A DNA stretch of 64,000 nucleotides, taken from NCBI RefSeq assembly GCF_013248905.1, contig NZ_JABRVS010000001.1, positions 1,984,001 through 2,048,000 of the forward strand, written 5' to 3'. A program made the translations under genes and the position numbers. The notes under the pieces are model-generated. The model was not told the DNA's origin and did no database searches. It saw only the letters and a program-made list of their open reading frames with translations. Of the stretch, positions 1 to 9,120 are shown piece after piece; the first letter of the stretch is position 1; every line of letters starts with the position of its first letter. This DNA comes from Shewanella sp. VB17. Its GTDB lineage: Bacteria > Pseudomonadota > Gammaproteobacteria > Enterobacterales > Shewanellaceae.

Positions 1-196
1 ACTCAGTATTTTGGTTGATGAACACCAAATAGAAGCATTACATAAAGATCTTGATGTCGTTAAGGTTGAGTTAACGAAATCACAAGATGATCATCAGCGT
101 TTGATGCTACTGTTTATGATCAGCAGCTTAGTGGCGCTAATTTTGTTCGTAGGCTATATATTACTCAAACGTCAACCAAAATGTAAGCTAGCTTAA
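1..196 (+). CDS. C-terminal end of a membrane protein related to the next gene's sensor region (partial)
   Basis: The frame is open to the left edge of the window, so only the last 65 or so residues are visible and the true start lies outside. The visible part is a charged, probably coiled-coil stretch followed by one membrane helix (about 22 residues, LMLLFMISSLVALILFVGYI) and a short basic tail ending in TAA. The order and wording (..LTKSQDDHQRLMLLF..) closely parallel residues 365-405 of the next gene (..LTESQRNHERMLFLF..), so this looks like a tandem paralogue of its periplasmic/TPR plus membrane part that stops where the GGDEF domain would begin. Function unknown. Confidence 0.6.
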   Translation, partial: LSILVDEHQIEALHKDLDVVKVELTKSQDDHQRLMLLFMISSLVALILFVGYILLKRQPKCKLA

Positions 197-365
197 TCCA
201 GTCATATCATTAAAATAGTGGGAAGTATGGCTGACTTCTAGTCTTATCTAGTGAGTTTTGCCATCTAGCGGGCATTCTTTATTCAATCATAATGTTTAAT
301 TTTTTAGTTCAAGTCATTAGTCTAAATGTTGATTTGATGTTATCTAAATAAAAAGGGAATTTACA

Positions 366-2120
366 GTGCCAGTGTGTCGTTTTATTGTTTTTGCTGTGGT
401 GCTTGCTTGTTACTTTTCCGTTGTCAGTGCTTCTGAGTTTGAAGTAGAAATCGCTCAAATAGAAGATGCTATTACATCATCAGGCACTGAGAATGTACAG
501 CGGATAGAAGAATTATATCAATTGAGGACTAAGTTAACAAAAAGTGAATATGCTAGGGTGCTTATTCTTGATAGTGTGACTAAAATCTTAGCCGGTCGAT
601 ACGATATAGCATTAAAGCGATTAAATGTTGCTGAAACCTTGCCTGTTTCAGAAATCCAATTAGCACAAATATATACCTATAAAGTTGCTTCATATTTATC
701 AATCAAGCAATATTCAGCAGCATTGGGTATTCTGACTTTGTACCTCAGTCTTGTTGAAAATACTGATAATATAGAAAAGAAAGCGGCTGCTTATGTCAGA
801 GTTGCTGATTTTTATTTAGAATTAGAGGCGTTTGATGAGGTGACTCGTTACGCCAATATGGCGATTCGTACTAAAGGCTTAAGTTCAACAAATAGGTGTT
901 ATTCTCTACTTTCATTGGCGATGGCAGAGTTAAATCTCAACAATTATATTAGTGCTAAAAAGAGGTACTTGAAAGCCGTCGATTTCTGTGATGCTAACGC
1001 GGTTCCGATGGGGTCTGCTTTTGGCTTAAAAGGCATAGGAGAAATTAATCTTAAAACAGGCGATTTTGATAATGCGTTAATATTTCTTTTGAAGTCTTTG
1101 AAAGGTTATCAGTTCTTTGATTATAAAATGGAAATAAATAGTGTTAATGCGCTGCTTTCAGAAACCTATTTAGCATTATCTCAATATGAATTAGCGGCAG
1201 AGTTTGCACAAGGTGTGATTAATCTTCCTTCAAACCCTAGTAATTTAAAGCCTAAAAAAATTGCTACTCAGGTCATGGCGAGTCTTTTATATCAAAAAGG
1301 TAAATATCAACAAGCTTTTGATTATCTCACATCCTATCAAGTCTTGAGTATCGACATACTTGATGATACGAAAGCTAAGGCTAATGCTTATCAAATGGCA
1401 AAATTTGAAAGTGGGGAAAAAACTCGCGAAATCAACTTACTCAATAAAGAGCGTGAACTTTATAGCGCCAAAGAAGCATTAACTGAATCACAGCGTAACC
1501 ATGAACGTATGTTATTTCTGTTTATTTGTGGTGGGTTAATTGTGCTCACAATGTTCGCGATCAGCATGACATTGCAAAGAAGTAAGTATAAAAAATTAGT
1601 CCAATTTGATGTATTAACAGGGATATATAATCGTGCTACTGCTCAAAATATGGCAGAAGATCTGTTTATCAAAGGCACGGCCAATGGTGCTCATTTTAGC
1701 GTGATTTTATTTGATCTGGATTATTTTAAACACATTAATGATCAATATGGTCATGCTGTGGGCGACTGGGTATTAAAGAAGGTGTGTGAGACAGTAGCTA
1801 AAAAATGCCGCAATGGCGATATTTTTACCCGCTTTGGTGGTGAAGAATTTGTTATTTTCTTGCCCAATACGAATGAAAGTAAAGCATTAAAGGTCGCCGA
1901 GCAATGTAGAGAGCTGATCACTACCATTGATAGTCGTTATTCGGGACACCTCTTTACTGTTCATGCCAGCTTTGGTGTTTCGAGCAATACAGTTGAGGAT
2001 TTGAGTGTAGATCCCATGTTAAACAGAGCCGATATGGCCATGTACAGCTCAAAAGAGCATGGACGAAATCGAGTCTCGGTTTATCATCCTGATATGCAGG
2101 TATTTAAGAGCAATAGTTAG
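366..2120 (+). CDS. TPR-containing membrane diguanylate cyclase (GGDEF)
   Basis: Predicted to make cyclic di-GMP from two GTP at the inner membrane. The chosen start is GTG behind an AAGGGAA ribosome site; it gives a signal peptide (residues 1-22). Residues about 35-340 are alpha-helical repeats of TPR type, expected in the periplasm. Next come a charged coiled coil (345-380), one membrane helix (about 382-404) and a C-terminal GGDEF domain (about 415-575). The catalytic motif is intact as GGEEF at 491-495. An RNGD sequence at 482-485, five residues upstream, fits the RxxD product-inhibition site, so an active, feedback-controlled enzyme is likely. The substrate or signal bound by the TPR region cannot be read. 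It follows a truncated-looking paralogue. Confidence 0.88.
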   Translation: MPVCRFIVFAVVLACYFSVVSASEFEVEIAQIEDAITSSGTENVQRIEELYQLRTKLTKSEYARVLILDSVTKILAGRYDIALKRLNVAETLPVSEIQLAQIYTYKVASYLSIKQYSAALGILTLYLSLVENTDNIEKKAAAYVRVADFYLELEAFDEVTRYANMAIRTKGLSSTNRCYSLLSLAMAELNLNNYISAKKRYLKAVDFCDANAVPMGSAFGLKGIGEINLKTGDFDNALIFLLKSLKGYQFFDYKMEINSVNALLSETYLALSQYELAAEFAQGVINLPSNPSNLKPKKIATQVMASLLYQKGKYQQAFDYLTSYQVLSIDILDDTKAKANAYQMAKFESGEKTREINLLNKERELYSAKEALTESQRNHERMLFLFICGGLIVLTMFAISMTLQRSKYKKLVQFDVLTGIYNRATAQNMAEDLFIKGTANGAHFSVILFDLDYFKHINDQYGHAVGDWVLKKVCETVAKKCRNGDIFTRFGGEEFVIFLPNTNESKALKVAEQCRELITTIDSRYSGHLFTVHASFGVSSNTVEDLSVDPMLNRADMAMYSSKEHGRNRVSVYHPDMQVFKSNS

Positions 2121-2193
2121 CCAGAATAGCTGAGTCGATGTTCGTGAGTCTATGACGGTGCGATAGCTGCGTATCATTTATTTTTATTGTTTT

Positions 2194-3018
2194 TTAGTGC
2201 CAGTTGATGGGATCTAATTTAAAGAAATGGGTGAGTTCAATGTAAAGCGCTCGATGAGATTGGTAGACTTCATCTGGACGTTCGAAAAAAACTTCTGTGA
2301 TAACCGCAAAGAACTCCGCTGGGTTGGTGGCTCCATAATAGCTAAAAATTGAAGGAGTATTGTGTTGCGCTTGAGTTTGGAGCAGTTCAAATTCTCGTGT
2401 TAGCACGGTAGACCAGCGGGTGTAATCACCTATTGAATGTAAAATAGGTGCACCATTAGCATGACCTGCCTCTTGATCGAGTTGATGAGCAAACTCATGA
2501 ATGACCACGTTATTGCCATTTTTAGGTGCGGCTGCGTCAGCTTGAGTCGTTTGCCATGAGAGGACAACTTTACCTGTTTCCCATGATTCACCAGATAAGA
2601 CTCTGTGCTGTTCTCCTATTACGCCACCCACTTTTTGCTCTTGATTTTTAACGATAAAAATAGAAGGGTAAACTAAAATCTGTTTTAGTTTAGGATAAAA
2701 GTCTGTATTACGATTAAGCAAAAGAAGGCAAGCTTGTGCTGCGATAGTCACTTTTATCTCATCATTAATGATGATCCCATCACAGCCGATAAATTCTTTT
2801 TCATTAATAAAAATCTGTATGAGCCCTTTAAGTTGTAACTGAAGATCTGCCGGTAAAGAGCGAAAGTAAGGCATACCGTGTTTGAGAATAGCTCGCCATT
2901 GTGCAGGGAAAGGGCTTGATGTGATTTTTTTTCGTTGTTTTGTCACTCTCCATGAGCGTGAAGCAATCCAAGTGATAGATGAGACTGCTAATATCGACAC
3001 GATAATAATTGCTAGCAT
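2194..3018 (-). CDS. mtfA: MtfA-like zinc-dependent peptidase (M90 family)
   Basis: The HEFAHQLD motif (H174, E175, H178) is the HExxH zinc site of the MtfA/M90 family. Length (274 aa) is close to the E. coli protein (about 265). In E. coli MtfA binds the glucose repressor Mlc (DgsA) and has aminopeptidase activity; no Mlc partner is visible here, so only the peptidase fold is supported. The N-terminus (residues 1-20) is hydrophobic and could anchor the protein in the inner membrane. It is convergent with the upstream diguanylate cyclase gene and stands alone on the minus strand. Confidence 0.88.
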   Translation of the reverse strand: MLAIIIVSILAVSSITWIASRSWRVTKQRKKITSSPFPAQWRAILKHGMPYFRSLPADLQLQLKGLIQIFINEKEFIGCDGIIINDEIKVTIAAQACLLLLNRNTDFYPKLKQILVYPSIFIVKNQEQKVGGVIGEQHRVLSGESWETGKVVLSWQTTQADAAAPKNGNNVVIHEFAHQLDQEAGHANGAPILHSIGDYTRWSTVLTREFELLQTQAQHNTPSIFSYYGATNPAEFFAVITEVFFERPDEVYQSHRALYIELTHFFKLDPINWH

Positions 3019-3269
3019 AGAAACTCAGTATTTCTAGGTGATGTATATCAATGAGATGTGGGTGGGTTATCGCAATTCAAGTCTGAGCAGAATGATTGTA
3101 AGGTGATTTTTTAACTTTGACATTGAATGAATAGGGTGATTTGATCTTAATGTGGTTTTTTTATATGGTGTATATCTCATTTATTTTGTCCTTTAATCTG
3201 AATTTTTGATCATAACAATATGTCCAACGAACCAACTAATATCCTCACTATCCATAGGAAAAGTTTAAA

Positions 3270-3779
3270 ATGAAAAGAATAATAATGTTAACCTTTACTG
3301 GCTTATTGAGTCTGTCTTCTCTCTCTTTTGCGAAACAAGCAGAGTTTGATGCGGCAATTGAGCCTGTTCAAATGGATCCCGCAGTGCTGACCGCTGCAGA
3401 CTACAAGCCAGGTAAATTGCAACATATCGTTCTATTTCGGTATGACGAGCAAGTGACGCAAGCCAAAAGAAATGAAGTCGTACATGCTTTTTTGGCGCTG
3501 CAACAAGCGTGTGTACGTGATGGGAAACCCTATATTATCTCTATAGAGACGGGAGTCCAAAACAGTCACGAAGGTGTAGCTCATGGCTTTGAGGATGCCT
3601 TTATTGTGACCCTCAAATCTGAAGGAGATCGTAATTATTATGTGGGTCAGCCATTTATTAATGAGCCAGAGTATTACGATGCCGCTCATCAAAATTTTAA
3701 AGACTTTGTAGGGCCATTACTGCATAAACCAATTGCAACAACAGGCGTGTTAGTTTTTGATTTTAAAGTTAAAAAATAA
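3270..3779 (+). CDS. Exported Dabb (stress-responsive alpha/beta-barrel) protein
   Basis: An N-terminal signal peptide (about 1-21, ending SFA) suggests export. Residues about 49-160 match the Dabb pattern: it opens with KLQHIVLFRYDEQVTQA, has a central acidic/aromatic stretch (FEDAFIVTLKSEGDRNYYVGQP) and ends with a phenylalanine-rich strand. Dabb proteins are small ferredoxin-like-fold dimers; most have no established reaction. An exported version is less usual than the cytoplasmic form. The gene is 12 bp upstream of the next small gene and probably co-transcribed with it. No metal or catalytic residues can be assigned. Confidence 0.75.
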   Translation: MKRIIMLTFTGLLSLSSLSFAKQAEFDAAIEPVQMDPAVLTAADYKPGKLQHIVLFRYDEQVTQAKRNEVVHAFLALQQACVRDGKPYIISIETGVQNSHEGVAHGFEDAFIVTLKSEGDRNYYVGQPFINEPEYYDAAHQNFKDFVGPLLHKPIATTGVLVFDFKVKK

Positions 3780-3791
3780 AAGGCTGCTAGT

Positions 3792-4016
3792 ATGGATGAA
3801 CAAGTTTTATTAGATGCCATTAATCAGAAGATGCCATTTGGCAAGTATGCAGGGCGTCAGCTACTTGAGCTGCCTGAGCCTTATTTGGTTTGGTTTCATT
3901 CTAAAGGGTTTCCTGCGGGGAAATTAGGTGAGCAACTCGCCTTAATGTATGAGATTAAACTCAATGGATTAGAAGACATGTTGCAGCCCTTGCTGAAGAA
4001 AATGAAGAAGTATTGA
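3792..4016 (+). CDS. DUF3820 family small cytoplasmic protein
   Basis: A 74-residue protein with the family pattern MPFGKYAGRQLLELPEPYLVWF followed by GFPAGKLGEQLALMYEIKLNGL, typical of DUF3820 (annotated in some genomes as a putative quorum-sensing-regulated virulence factor). Its biochemical role is unknown. No signal peptide or membrane helix. It lies directly behind the Dabb gene on the same strand; the short spacing suggests one transcript, though the two products are unrelated in sequence. Confidence 0.8.
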   Translation: MDEQVLLDAINQKMPFGKYAGRQLLELPEPYLVWFHSKGFPAGKLGEQLALMYEIKLNGLEDMLQPLLKKMKKY

Positions 4017-4173
4017 GTGCCAACATCATGACGGTTTTGTGTAACGTTTCTATCGTGTGTTGCCACGAGCATATTGGTTTTACTTGAGAATGGACGCTAT
4101 TTTCGAATCTGTTGATAGATGATTCTTATTAGCATGATGTTATATTTATCGTTAATTTACATTCAGGTTGTTT

Positions 4174-4701
4174 ATGCCATTAAATTTAGTGATTCTGCCG
4201 TACAATAAGCATTATGCTACTGCTGTGAGTCATATTGTTCATGAGTCTATTCATCATATCAATAATTCTCTGTACTCCCATGAGGATAAATGTGCCTGGT
4301 CGAGTGCTCCCCGGTCATCATATTATTGGAATAAGCGTTTAAGTCTCAGTCGTGCATGGATTATCGTGGACCTAAATTGTGATGTTAATGGGCGGCCGAG
4401 ATGCGGTGGTTTTATTAATGTCGAAACCCATTTCTATACTCAAGGCTATATAGATAGTTTGTATGTTCACCCAGATTATCAAGGTAAAGGTGTGGCATAT
4501 AAACTGTATGAAGTCTTAGAACGTTGGGTGGGTAAGCAGGGGTATTGTGCTTTATCTGTGGATGCATCTCATGGATCTAAATCCTTGTTCCTTTCATGCG
4601 GGTTTAAGCTGCGTCATAGAAGCTATCAAGAAAAGCTCGGTCGTGTTATTAGCGGATTTTTGATGGATAAAAAGCTGTCGAAGTCATTAGACAGCTGGTG
4701 A
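4174..4701 (+). CDS. GNAT family N-acetyltransferase
   Basis: The GNAT core is clear: a beta-4 strand GYIDSLYVHPDYQG runs into the acetyl-CoA pyrophosphate loop QGKGVA and helix YKLYEVLERW, followed by the SLFLSCGF segment of the last strand pair. ATG at 4174, 6 nt behind an AGG, gives a normal N-terminus (MPLNLVILPYN); an upstream TTG at 4168 is possible but unnecessary. The acceptor substrate cannot be inferred. The gene is monocistronic, with about 150 bp of non-coding DNA before it. Length 175 aa is typical for the superfamily. Confidence 0.82.
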   Translation: MPLNLVILPYNKHYATAVSHIVHESIHHINNSLYSHEDKCAWSSAPRSSYYWNKRLSLSRAWIIVDLNCDVNGRPRCGGFINVETHFYTQGYIDSLYVHPDYQGKGVAYKLYEVLERWVGKQGYCALSVDASHGSKSLFLSCGFKLRHRSYQEKLGRVISGFLMDKKLSKSLDSW

Positions 4702-4771
4702 TTATCTGCTTTTCTCATTCAGTATGCATTATCTGAAAGCCTTTATTTGATACATTTTTAGCCGCTAAATC

Positions 4772-6526
4772 CTATGTTGATACTGAGCACTCGGTTAAAT
4801 GACTGGTGTAATTAACATGTGGAGTAAGTGCTTGTGCAAGAGACGTATTGTCACGTTGCATATAACGAATAAAAGCGAGCGGGATCGTCAGGCCATCAAT
4901 ATTCTCCTGAGACTTAGCTTGCAGTAAAGGTGAGTAACCTTCCTTGCCTGATACTGTATAGGCTGAAGAAACACCAAAGTAATAAGCCTGTTTATCGACA
5001 GTGAGCCAAGAGTTACCATCTTGCGCTAACACCTCTAGAGAGAGGATTCTTTTTCCTAATGCTTGTCTGCCATCGTAGCAATACTTTAATCCATAAGTGT
5101 AGGGGAAACTGCCAGTACCAGTGCCTATCACGCTGTTATTAGTGGCCGAGTTGATGGCTGATTCTATCGCTTGAAATAGGTGAACCCCTTGGATTTCATA
5201 GTGTACTAAAGGCAACTCAAACGGAAGCATACGTCCGACAACATAGGCAAGGCTGACTTCCCCCTTGTTGAGCGATTGTCTGACGCCACCTGCATTGTGA
5301 AGTGCAAAGTCTACGTGAGTGAGCAGATCTTTAGCTTCATGATAGATACTTTTGCAAACCCAAGGTGCGATTTCACTGCCGTGGGGAAGTGCTTTACTGG
5401 GTAAGCGGGTATGAATGAGATTTCTTGGCACAAAGCCCAAAATGTGCTGTTCCATTGCTGTGATCGTCGGTCGATATTGAGTATTAATAATGTCAGTGAT
5501 TAATTCATCAGCATTATCCCAAGCGATCCCTGGATGCTGCTTGAGCTTTGTGCGAATATTATGGTATTCACTGGGTGAGACACTGTGTGCTGATTCGACA
5601 ATAAATGATTTATCCAGCATAAAATAGTTATGCCCGTTTAAAGTCGTTACTTGCCCTGATTGATTAAATTCAATATCAGCGAGACCAATGGTTTCTGCGT
5701 GTTTACCTGCATGCAAGATAGGCGTGTTATTCACGTTAACGGGGTAAGGTGTGCAACTGAGTCCAAACTCTTCAAAATTACCTTGTAGTGTGTGAGTGTG
5801 TCCACCGACAATCAAACTTATTCCCTCGACTTGTTGGGCTAACACTTTATCTTGTTCAAAGCCTAAATGGCTGAGCACTATAATGTGATGTATTCCGCGA
5901 GACATTAAGTGTTGGACCGTTTTACGGGTGGTTTCGATAGCATTGATAAAATGAGTATCGGGATCCGGGCGTGCGATCTGAGCCATTTGGTCTAATGTTA
6001 TTCCAAAAATCGCGAGCTGCTTGTCTTGCAGTGGTGTCATGATAACTTTCGCTATTTCCATTTCATGATCGTATTCATACAGGTTTTTGTGGCCTTTAAG
6101 TGCACTGTCTTTAGTGCTGTCTTCCTGGCTAAGATCCATATTCCCTGCCAATAAAGGGAACTCAATACTTTCAAGAAAAGCGTGAATAGGCTCACTGCCA
6201 GCATCGACCTCATGATTGCCTATGACCATCGCATCAGGTTTTAATAGGTTGAGCAGGTGTGCATTCGCTGCTCCTTTAAATTGATTAAAATAGAGGGATC
6301 CTTGAAAACTATCACCACCATGAAGAAATAGAAATGCCTGCTCGACTGCAATAGCCTGATTTCTGGCTTTATTTACTTGATAATTAATTCTGGCATACCC
6401 ACCGCTGTGACTATAAATATCATAGATTTTTTTCTCTTCTTGATAGTGGAAGTGGACACGACTACTTTCGAAATGAGAGTGGGTATCGTTAATATGAGCA
6501 AGTTTTAGGGTATAGCGAGTTAACAT
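4772..6526 (-). CDS. 5'-nucleotidase / UshA-family metallophosphatase, no signal peptide
   Basis: The N-terminal calcineurin-like metallophosphoesterase domain has the dimetal motifs HINDTHSHF, GNHEVDAGS, LSHLGFEQD and VGGHTHTL in order; the C-terminal half is the 5'-nucleotidase substrate-binding domain (..LHNAGGVRQSLNKGEVS.., ..GKEGYSPLLQ..). Family members hydrolyse nucleotides, UDP-sugars or 2',3'-cyclic nucleotides. Unlike periplasmic UshA or CpdB, the protein begins directly with the first catalytic strand (MLTRYTLKLAHINDTHSHF) and has no signal peptide or lipobox, so a cytoplasmic location is likely. It lies downstream of the CNNM gene, separated by a hairpin terminator. Confidence 0.82.
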   Translation of the reverse strand: MLTRYTLKLAHINDTHSHFESSRVHFHYQEEKKIYDIYSHSGGYARINYQVNKARNQAIAVEQAFLFLHGGDSFQGSLYFNQFKGAANAHLLNLLKPDAMVIGNHEVDAGSEPIHAFLESIEFPLLAGNMDLSQEDSTKDSALKGHKNLYEYDHEMEIAKVIMTPLQDKQLAIFGITLDQMAQIARPDPDTHFINAIETTRKTVQHLMSRGIHHIIVLSHLGFEQDKVLAQQVEGISLIVGGHTHTLQGNFEEFGLSCTPYPVNVNNTPILHAGKHAETIGLADIEFNQSGQVTTLNGHNYFMLDKSFIVESAHSVSPSEYHNIRTKLKQHPGIAWDNADELITDIINTQYRPTITAMEQHILGFVPRNLIHTRLPSKALPHGSEIAPWVCKSIYHEAKDLLTHVDFALHNAGGVRQSLNKGEVSLAYVVGRMLPFELPLVHYEIQGVHLFQAIESAINSATNNSVIGTGTGSFPYTYGLKYCYDGRQALGKRILSLEVLAQDGNSWLTVDKQAYYFGVSSAYTVSGKEGYSPLLQAKSQENIDGLTIPLAFIRYMQRDNTSLAQALTPHVNYTSHLTECSVST

Positions 6527-6580
6527 CTAGACGCTCTCTTTGGGCTAACGATGGAGGATTATACATTGTGAATTAGTGAC

Positions 6581-6609
6581 AAAAAAGAGCAACACATGTT
6601 GCCCTTTTT
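6581..6609 (-). terminator. Rho-independent terminator behind the CNNM/CBS gene
   Basis: On the minus strand a GGGCAAC / GTTGCTC stem with loop ATGT is followed by a run of six T. It lies 24 bp past the CNNM/CBS stop codon and before the 5'-nucleotidase start. A-rich flanks make it look bidirectional. Confidence 0.7.
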
Positions 6610-6632
6610 ATTATGATAGTGCTTGAACTCGG

Positions 6633-7739
6633 TCACCTCCCGGCAGGCTGAATCCTACCTTTTGAGGTCGTTTGGGTATAGGAGTCGAACTCGCCGTCAT
6701 CAGAGAATCTTATCCCCTTATCGGTCATGCGCTTTTTCCATAATTTACGCGCAAGTTGCTGCATATCTGTCACTGGATCGTTACTATCAACAATTTCTAA
6801 TCCTAGCAGTGATTCAATAATATCTTCTAATGAGACGATACCTTCGCCTGTTCCGTACTCGTTGACAACCATGGCTATTTTAGTATTTCGCTTGGTTAAT
6901 AATTGGAATAATGGCAGTATCTTAGCCGTTTCAGGAACGGCAACTAAATTTCGTTTTAACTCACCAATAGTTGCTTGAGGGGTTATCCGTTCAGCCAGTA
7001 AAACTTCGTTGCGGCTGATGTAACCAATAACGTCATCAGGATCTTCATTAAAGATCGGAATGCGAGAAAATGGTGAGGTTTTGTGCTGGAGAGCAAAGGC
7101 TTCTTGTGTCATGGAGCTGGGTAAGCTGAACATAACGGTTCTCGGCGTCATGATTGCTGTGACTGGCATCTCTTTGACAGAAAGCATTTGCGTTAAAATT
7201 TTAGACTCTTGTTCATCGAGCTCACCGGATTCTCTGCCCATTTTAGCCATCGCGCTCATTTCTTGGCGAATATATTGACCTTCATCATCTTTACCAAGGC
7301 ATTTCGTCACCTGATGTGACATCCAGACTAAAGGTAACATCAATTTTTCCATCCATAAGAGTACGATAGAAACAGAGGGGGCTAATGTTCGCCAATAGTT
7401 AGCACCAATTGTCTTAGGGATGATCTCTGATAAAAATAGGATTAAGAAGGTTAATACGGCTGAGAAAGCACCGAGCATATCATCACCGAATACTTTAGCT
7501 GCTTGTGCGCCAGCGACTGCAGCGCCTATTGTATGGGCGATAGTATTTAAGGTCAAAATAGAAACCAGCGGGGATTCGATGTTGTCTTTTTGTTTTTCCA
7601 GGCGAGCAGCAGCATGTGGATTTGTTTTTACCAAATTTGCCACATAACTTGGAGTAACTGAGAGTAAAACGGCTTCGAATACGCTACACAGGAAAGAAAT
7701 ACCAATTGCAACGCTAATTATAACAATGAGGGTGATCAT
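6633..7739 (-). CDS. CNNM-domain (DUF21) membrane protein with CBS pair
   Basis: The first about 145 residues form a DUF21/CNNM transmembrane domain with several helices (ITLIVIISVAIGISFLCSVFEA, FSAVLTFLILFLSEIIPKTIG, plus others), including the conserved SEIIPKTIG turn. Residues about 195-315 are a CBS pair (PVTAIMTPRTVMFSL.., ..IAMVVNEYGTGEGIVSLEDIIESLLG). CNNM/CorC proteins are linked to Mg2+ (and Co2+) efflux or homeostasis; the CBS pair usually binds ATP-Mg. The extra C-terminal CorC_HlyC domain is absent; the protein ends in a short basic tail. It is divergent from rlmN. Confidence 0.82.
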   Translation of the reverse strand: MITLIVIISVAIGISFLCSVFEAVLLSVTPSYVANLVKTNPHAAARLEKQKDNIESPLVSILTLNTIAHTIGAAVAGAQAAKVFGDDMLGAFSAVLTFLILFLSEIIPKTIGANYWRTLAPSVSIVLLWMEKLMLPLVWMSHQVTKCLGKDDEGQYIRQEMSAMAKMGRESGELDEQESKILTQMLSVKEMPVTAIMTPRTVMFSLPSSMTQEAFALQHKTSPFSRIPIFNEDPDDVIGYISRNEVLLAERITPQATIGELKRNLVAVPETAKILPLFQLLTKRNTKIAMVVNEYGTGEGIVSLEDIIESLLGLEIVDSNDPVTDMQQLARKLWKKRMTDKGIRFSDDGEFDSYTQTTSKGRIQPAGR

Positions 7740-7914
7740 TTAGGGAATTATATTTACAGACCAATATTAGTCCAATTAAATTGTACCATTAAAATTATCC
7801 TGTTGCCTCTGTTAAGTCGTAGTAAACTGGTGTTATGGGGCATAGTTGCATTGGGAGCTTAGTCGCTAAAAGTGAGGGTGAGCATCGCGGGTAGCTAAAA
7901 TAGCGTTCTATCTG

Positions 7915-7920
7915 TATAAT
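7915..7920 (+). promoter_or_regulatory. Probable -10 box of the rlmN operon
   Basis: A perfect TATAAT lies about 45 bp before the chosen rlmN ATG. No good TTGACA is seen at 17 bp spacing, so the assignment rests on the -10 alone. Confidence 0.4.
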
Positions 7921-7965
7921 TCGCGCCCCTGTTACGTGTATTGTTAGGTGTTGAGGTTAGTCAAA

Positions 7966-9087
7966 ATGAGTCAAAAGAAGATCAATTTATTGGATCTTGA
8001 CCGTAAGGGTTTAAGAGCATTGTTTACCGAAATGGGTGAACAGCCGTTTCGTGCCGATCAATTGATGAAATGGATTTATCATTTTGGCGTGAGTGATTTC
8101 GATGCCATGAATAATATCAACAAAAATTTACGTGTAAAACTTAAGGCGCGTTGTGAAATTGTTGCGTCGGAAATTTCAAGTTTTCAGAAATCTGAAGATG
8201 GTACGATTAAATTTGCTATTAATGTTGGGCAAGGACAGGAAGTTGAGACTGTTTATATTCCTGAAGATGATAGAGCAACCTTATGTGTGTCTTCGCAGGT
8301 CGGTTGTGCATTGGAATGTACTTTCTGTTCAACAGCTCAGCAAGGATTTAATCGTAATTTGACCGTGTCTGAGATTATCGGTCAAGTGTGGCGAGTCGCA
8401 GACTTTATTGGTTTTGTTAAAGATAAGGGTGAGAGACCCATCACTAACGTCGTCATGATGGGGATGGGTGAGCCGCTGCTTAACCTTAAAAATGTGATCC
8501 CAGCCTTGGAGATCATGTTAGATGATTTTGGTTTTAGTCTTTCTAAGCGCCGAGTGACGGTTTCTACTTCGGGTGTTGTGCCTGCTTTAGATAAGTTAGG
8601 TGATGCAATAGATGTGGCGTTGGCGGTGAGTATTCATGCATCAAATGATAAGTTACGTGACGTGTTGGTGCCCGTTAATAAAAAATATCCTCTAGAAGAT
8701 TTTTTAGCGGGTATTCGTCGTTATATTGCTAAGTCTAATGCCAATCGTGGACGTGTTACTGTTGAGTATGTGATGTTAGATCATATTAATGATAGTACTG
8801 AACAAGCCCATGAATTAGCTATATTAATGAAAGATACGCCTTGTAAAATTAATTTAATCCCCTTTAACCCATACCCTGGTTCGCCTTATGGACGTTCTTC
8901 TAATTCACGTATCGATCGTTTTTCAAAAGTCCTGATGGAATATGGCTTAACAGTGATTGTTCGTAAGACTCGTGGAGATGATATTGATGCCGCTTGCGGG
9001 CAATTAGCAGGTGATGTTAGAGATAGAACTCAGCGTTTAGCGAAAAAACGCATGCAAGATAATCAAATATCGGTCACAATAAACTAA
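7966..9087 (+). CDS. rlmN: Dual-specificity RNA methyltransferase RlmN (23S A2503 / tRNA A37)
   Basis: Radical-SAM enzyme that methylates C2 of adenosine in 23S rRNA and some tRNAs. The 4Fe-4S cluster ligands are the CALECTFC motif (C114, C118, C121). The two further catalytic cysteines are C107 (LCVSS) and C344 (AACGQ), at the same spacing as E. coli C118 and C355 with an 11-residue shift. Length is 373 aa versus 384 in E. coli. The chosen start is ATG at 7966 (MSQKKINLLDLDRKGL), 8 nt behind GAGGT; an in-frame TTG at 7948 would add six unneeded residues. It is first gene of the pilW-rodZ-ispG-hisS-yfgM-bamB series, as in other gammaproteobacteria. Confidence 0.96.
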   Translation: MSQKKINLLDLDRKGLRALFTEMGEQPFRADQLMKWIYHFGVSDFDAMNNINKNLRVKLKARCEIVASEISSFQKSEDGTIKFAINVGQGQEVETVYIPEDDRATLCVSSQVGCALECTFCSTAQQGFNRNLTVSEIIGQVWRVADFIGFVKDKGERPITNVVMMGMGEPLLNLKNVIPALEIMLDDFGFSLSKRRVTVSTSGVVPALDKLGDAIDVALAVSIHASNDKLRDVLVPVNKKYPLEDFLAGIRRYIAKSNANRGRVTVEYVMLDHINDSTEQAHELAILMKDTPCKINLIPFNPYPGSPYGRSSNSRIDRFSKVLMEYGLTVIVRKTRGDDIDAACGQLAGDVRDRTQRLAKKRMQDNQISVTIN

Positions 9088-9120
9088 CTCATTGTAATTT
9101 TTTGATAGATAGGCTTATCA

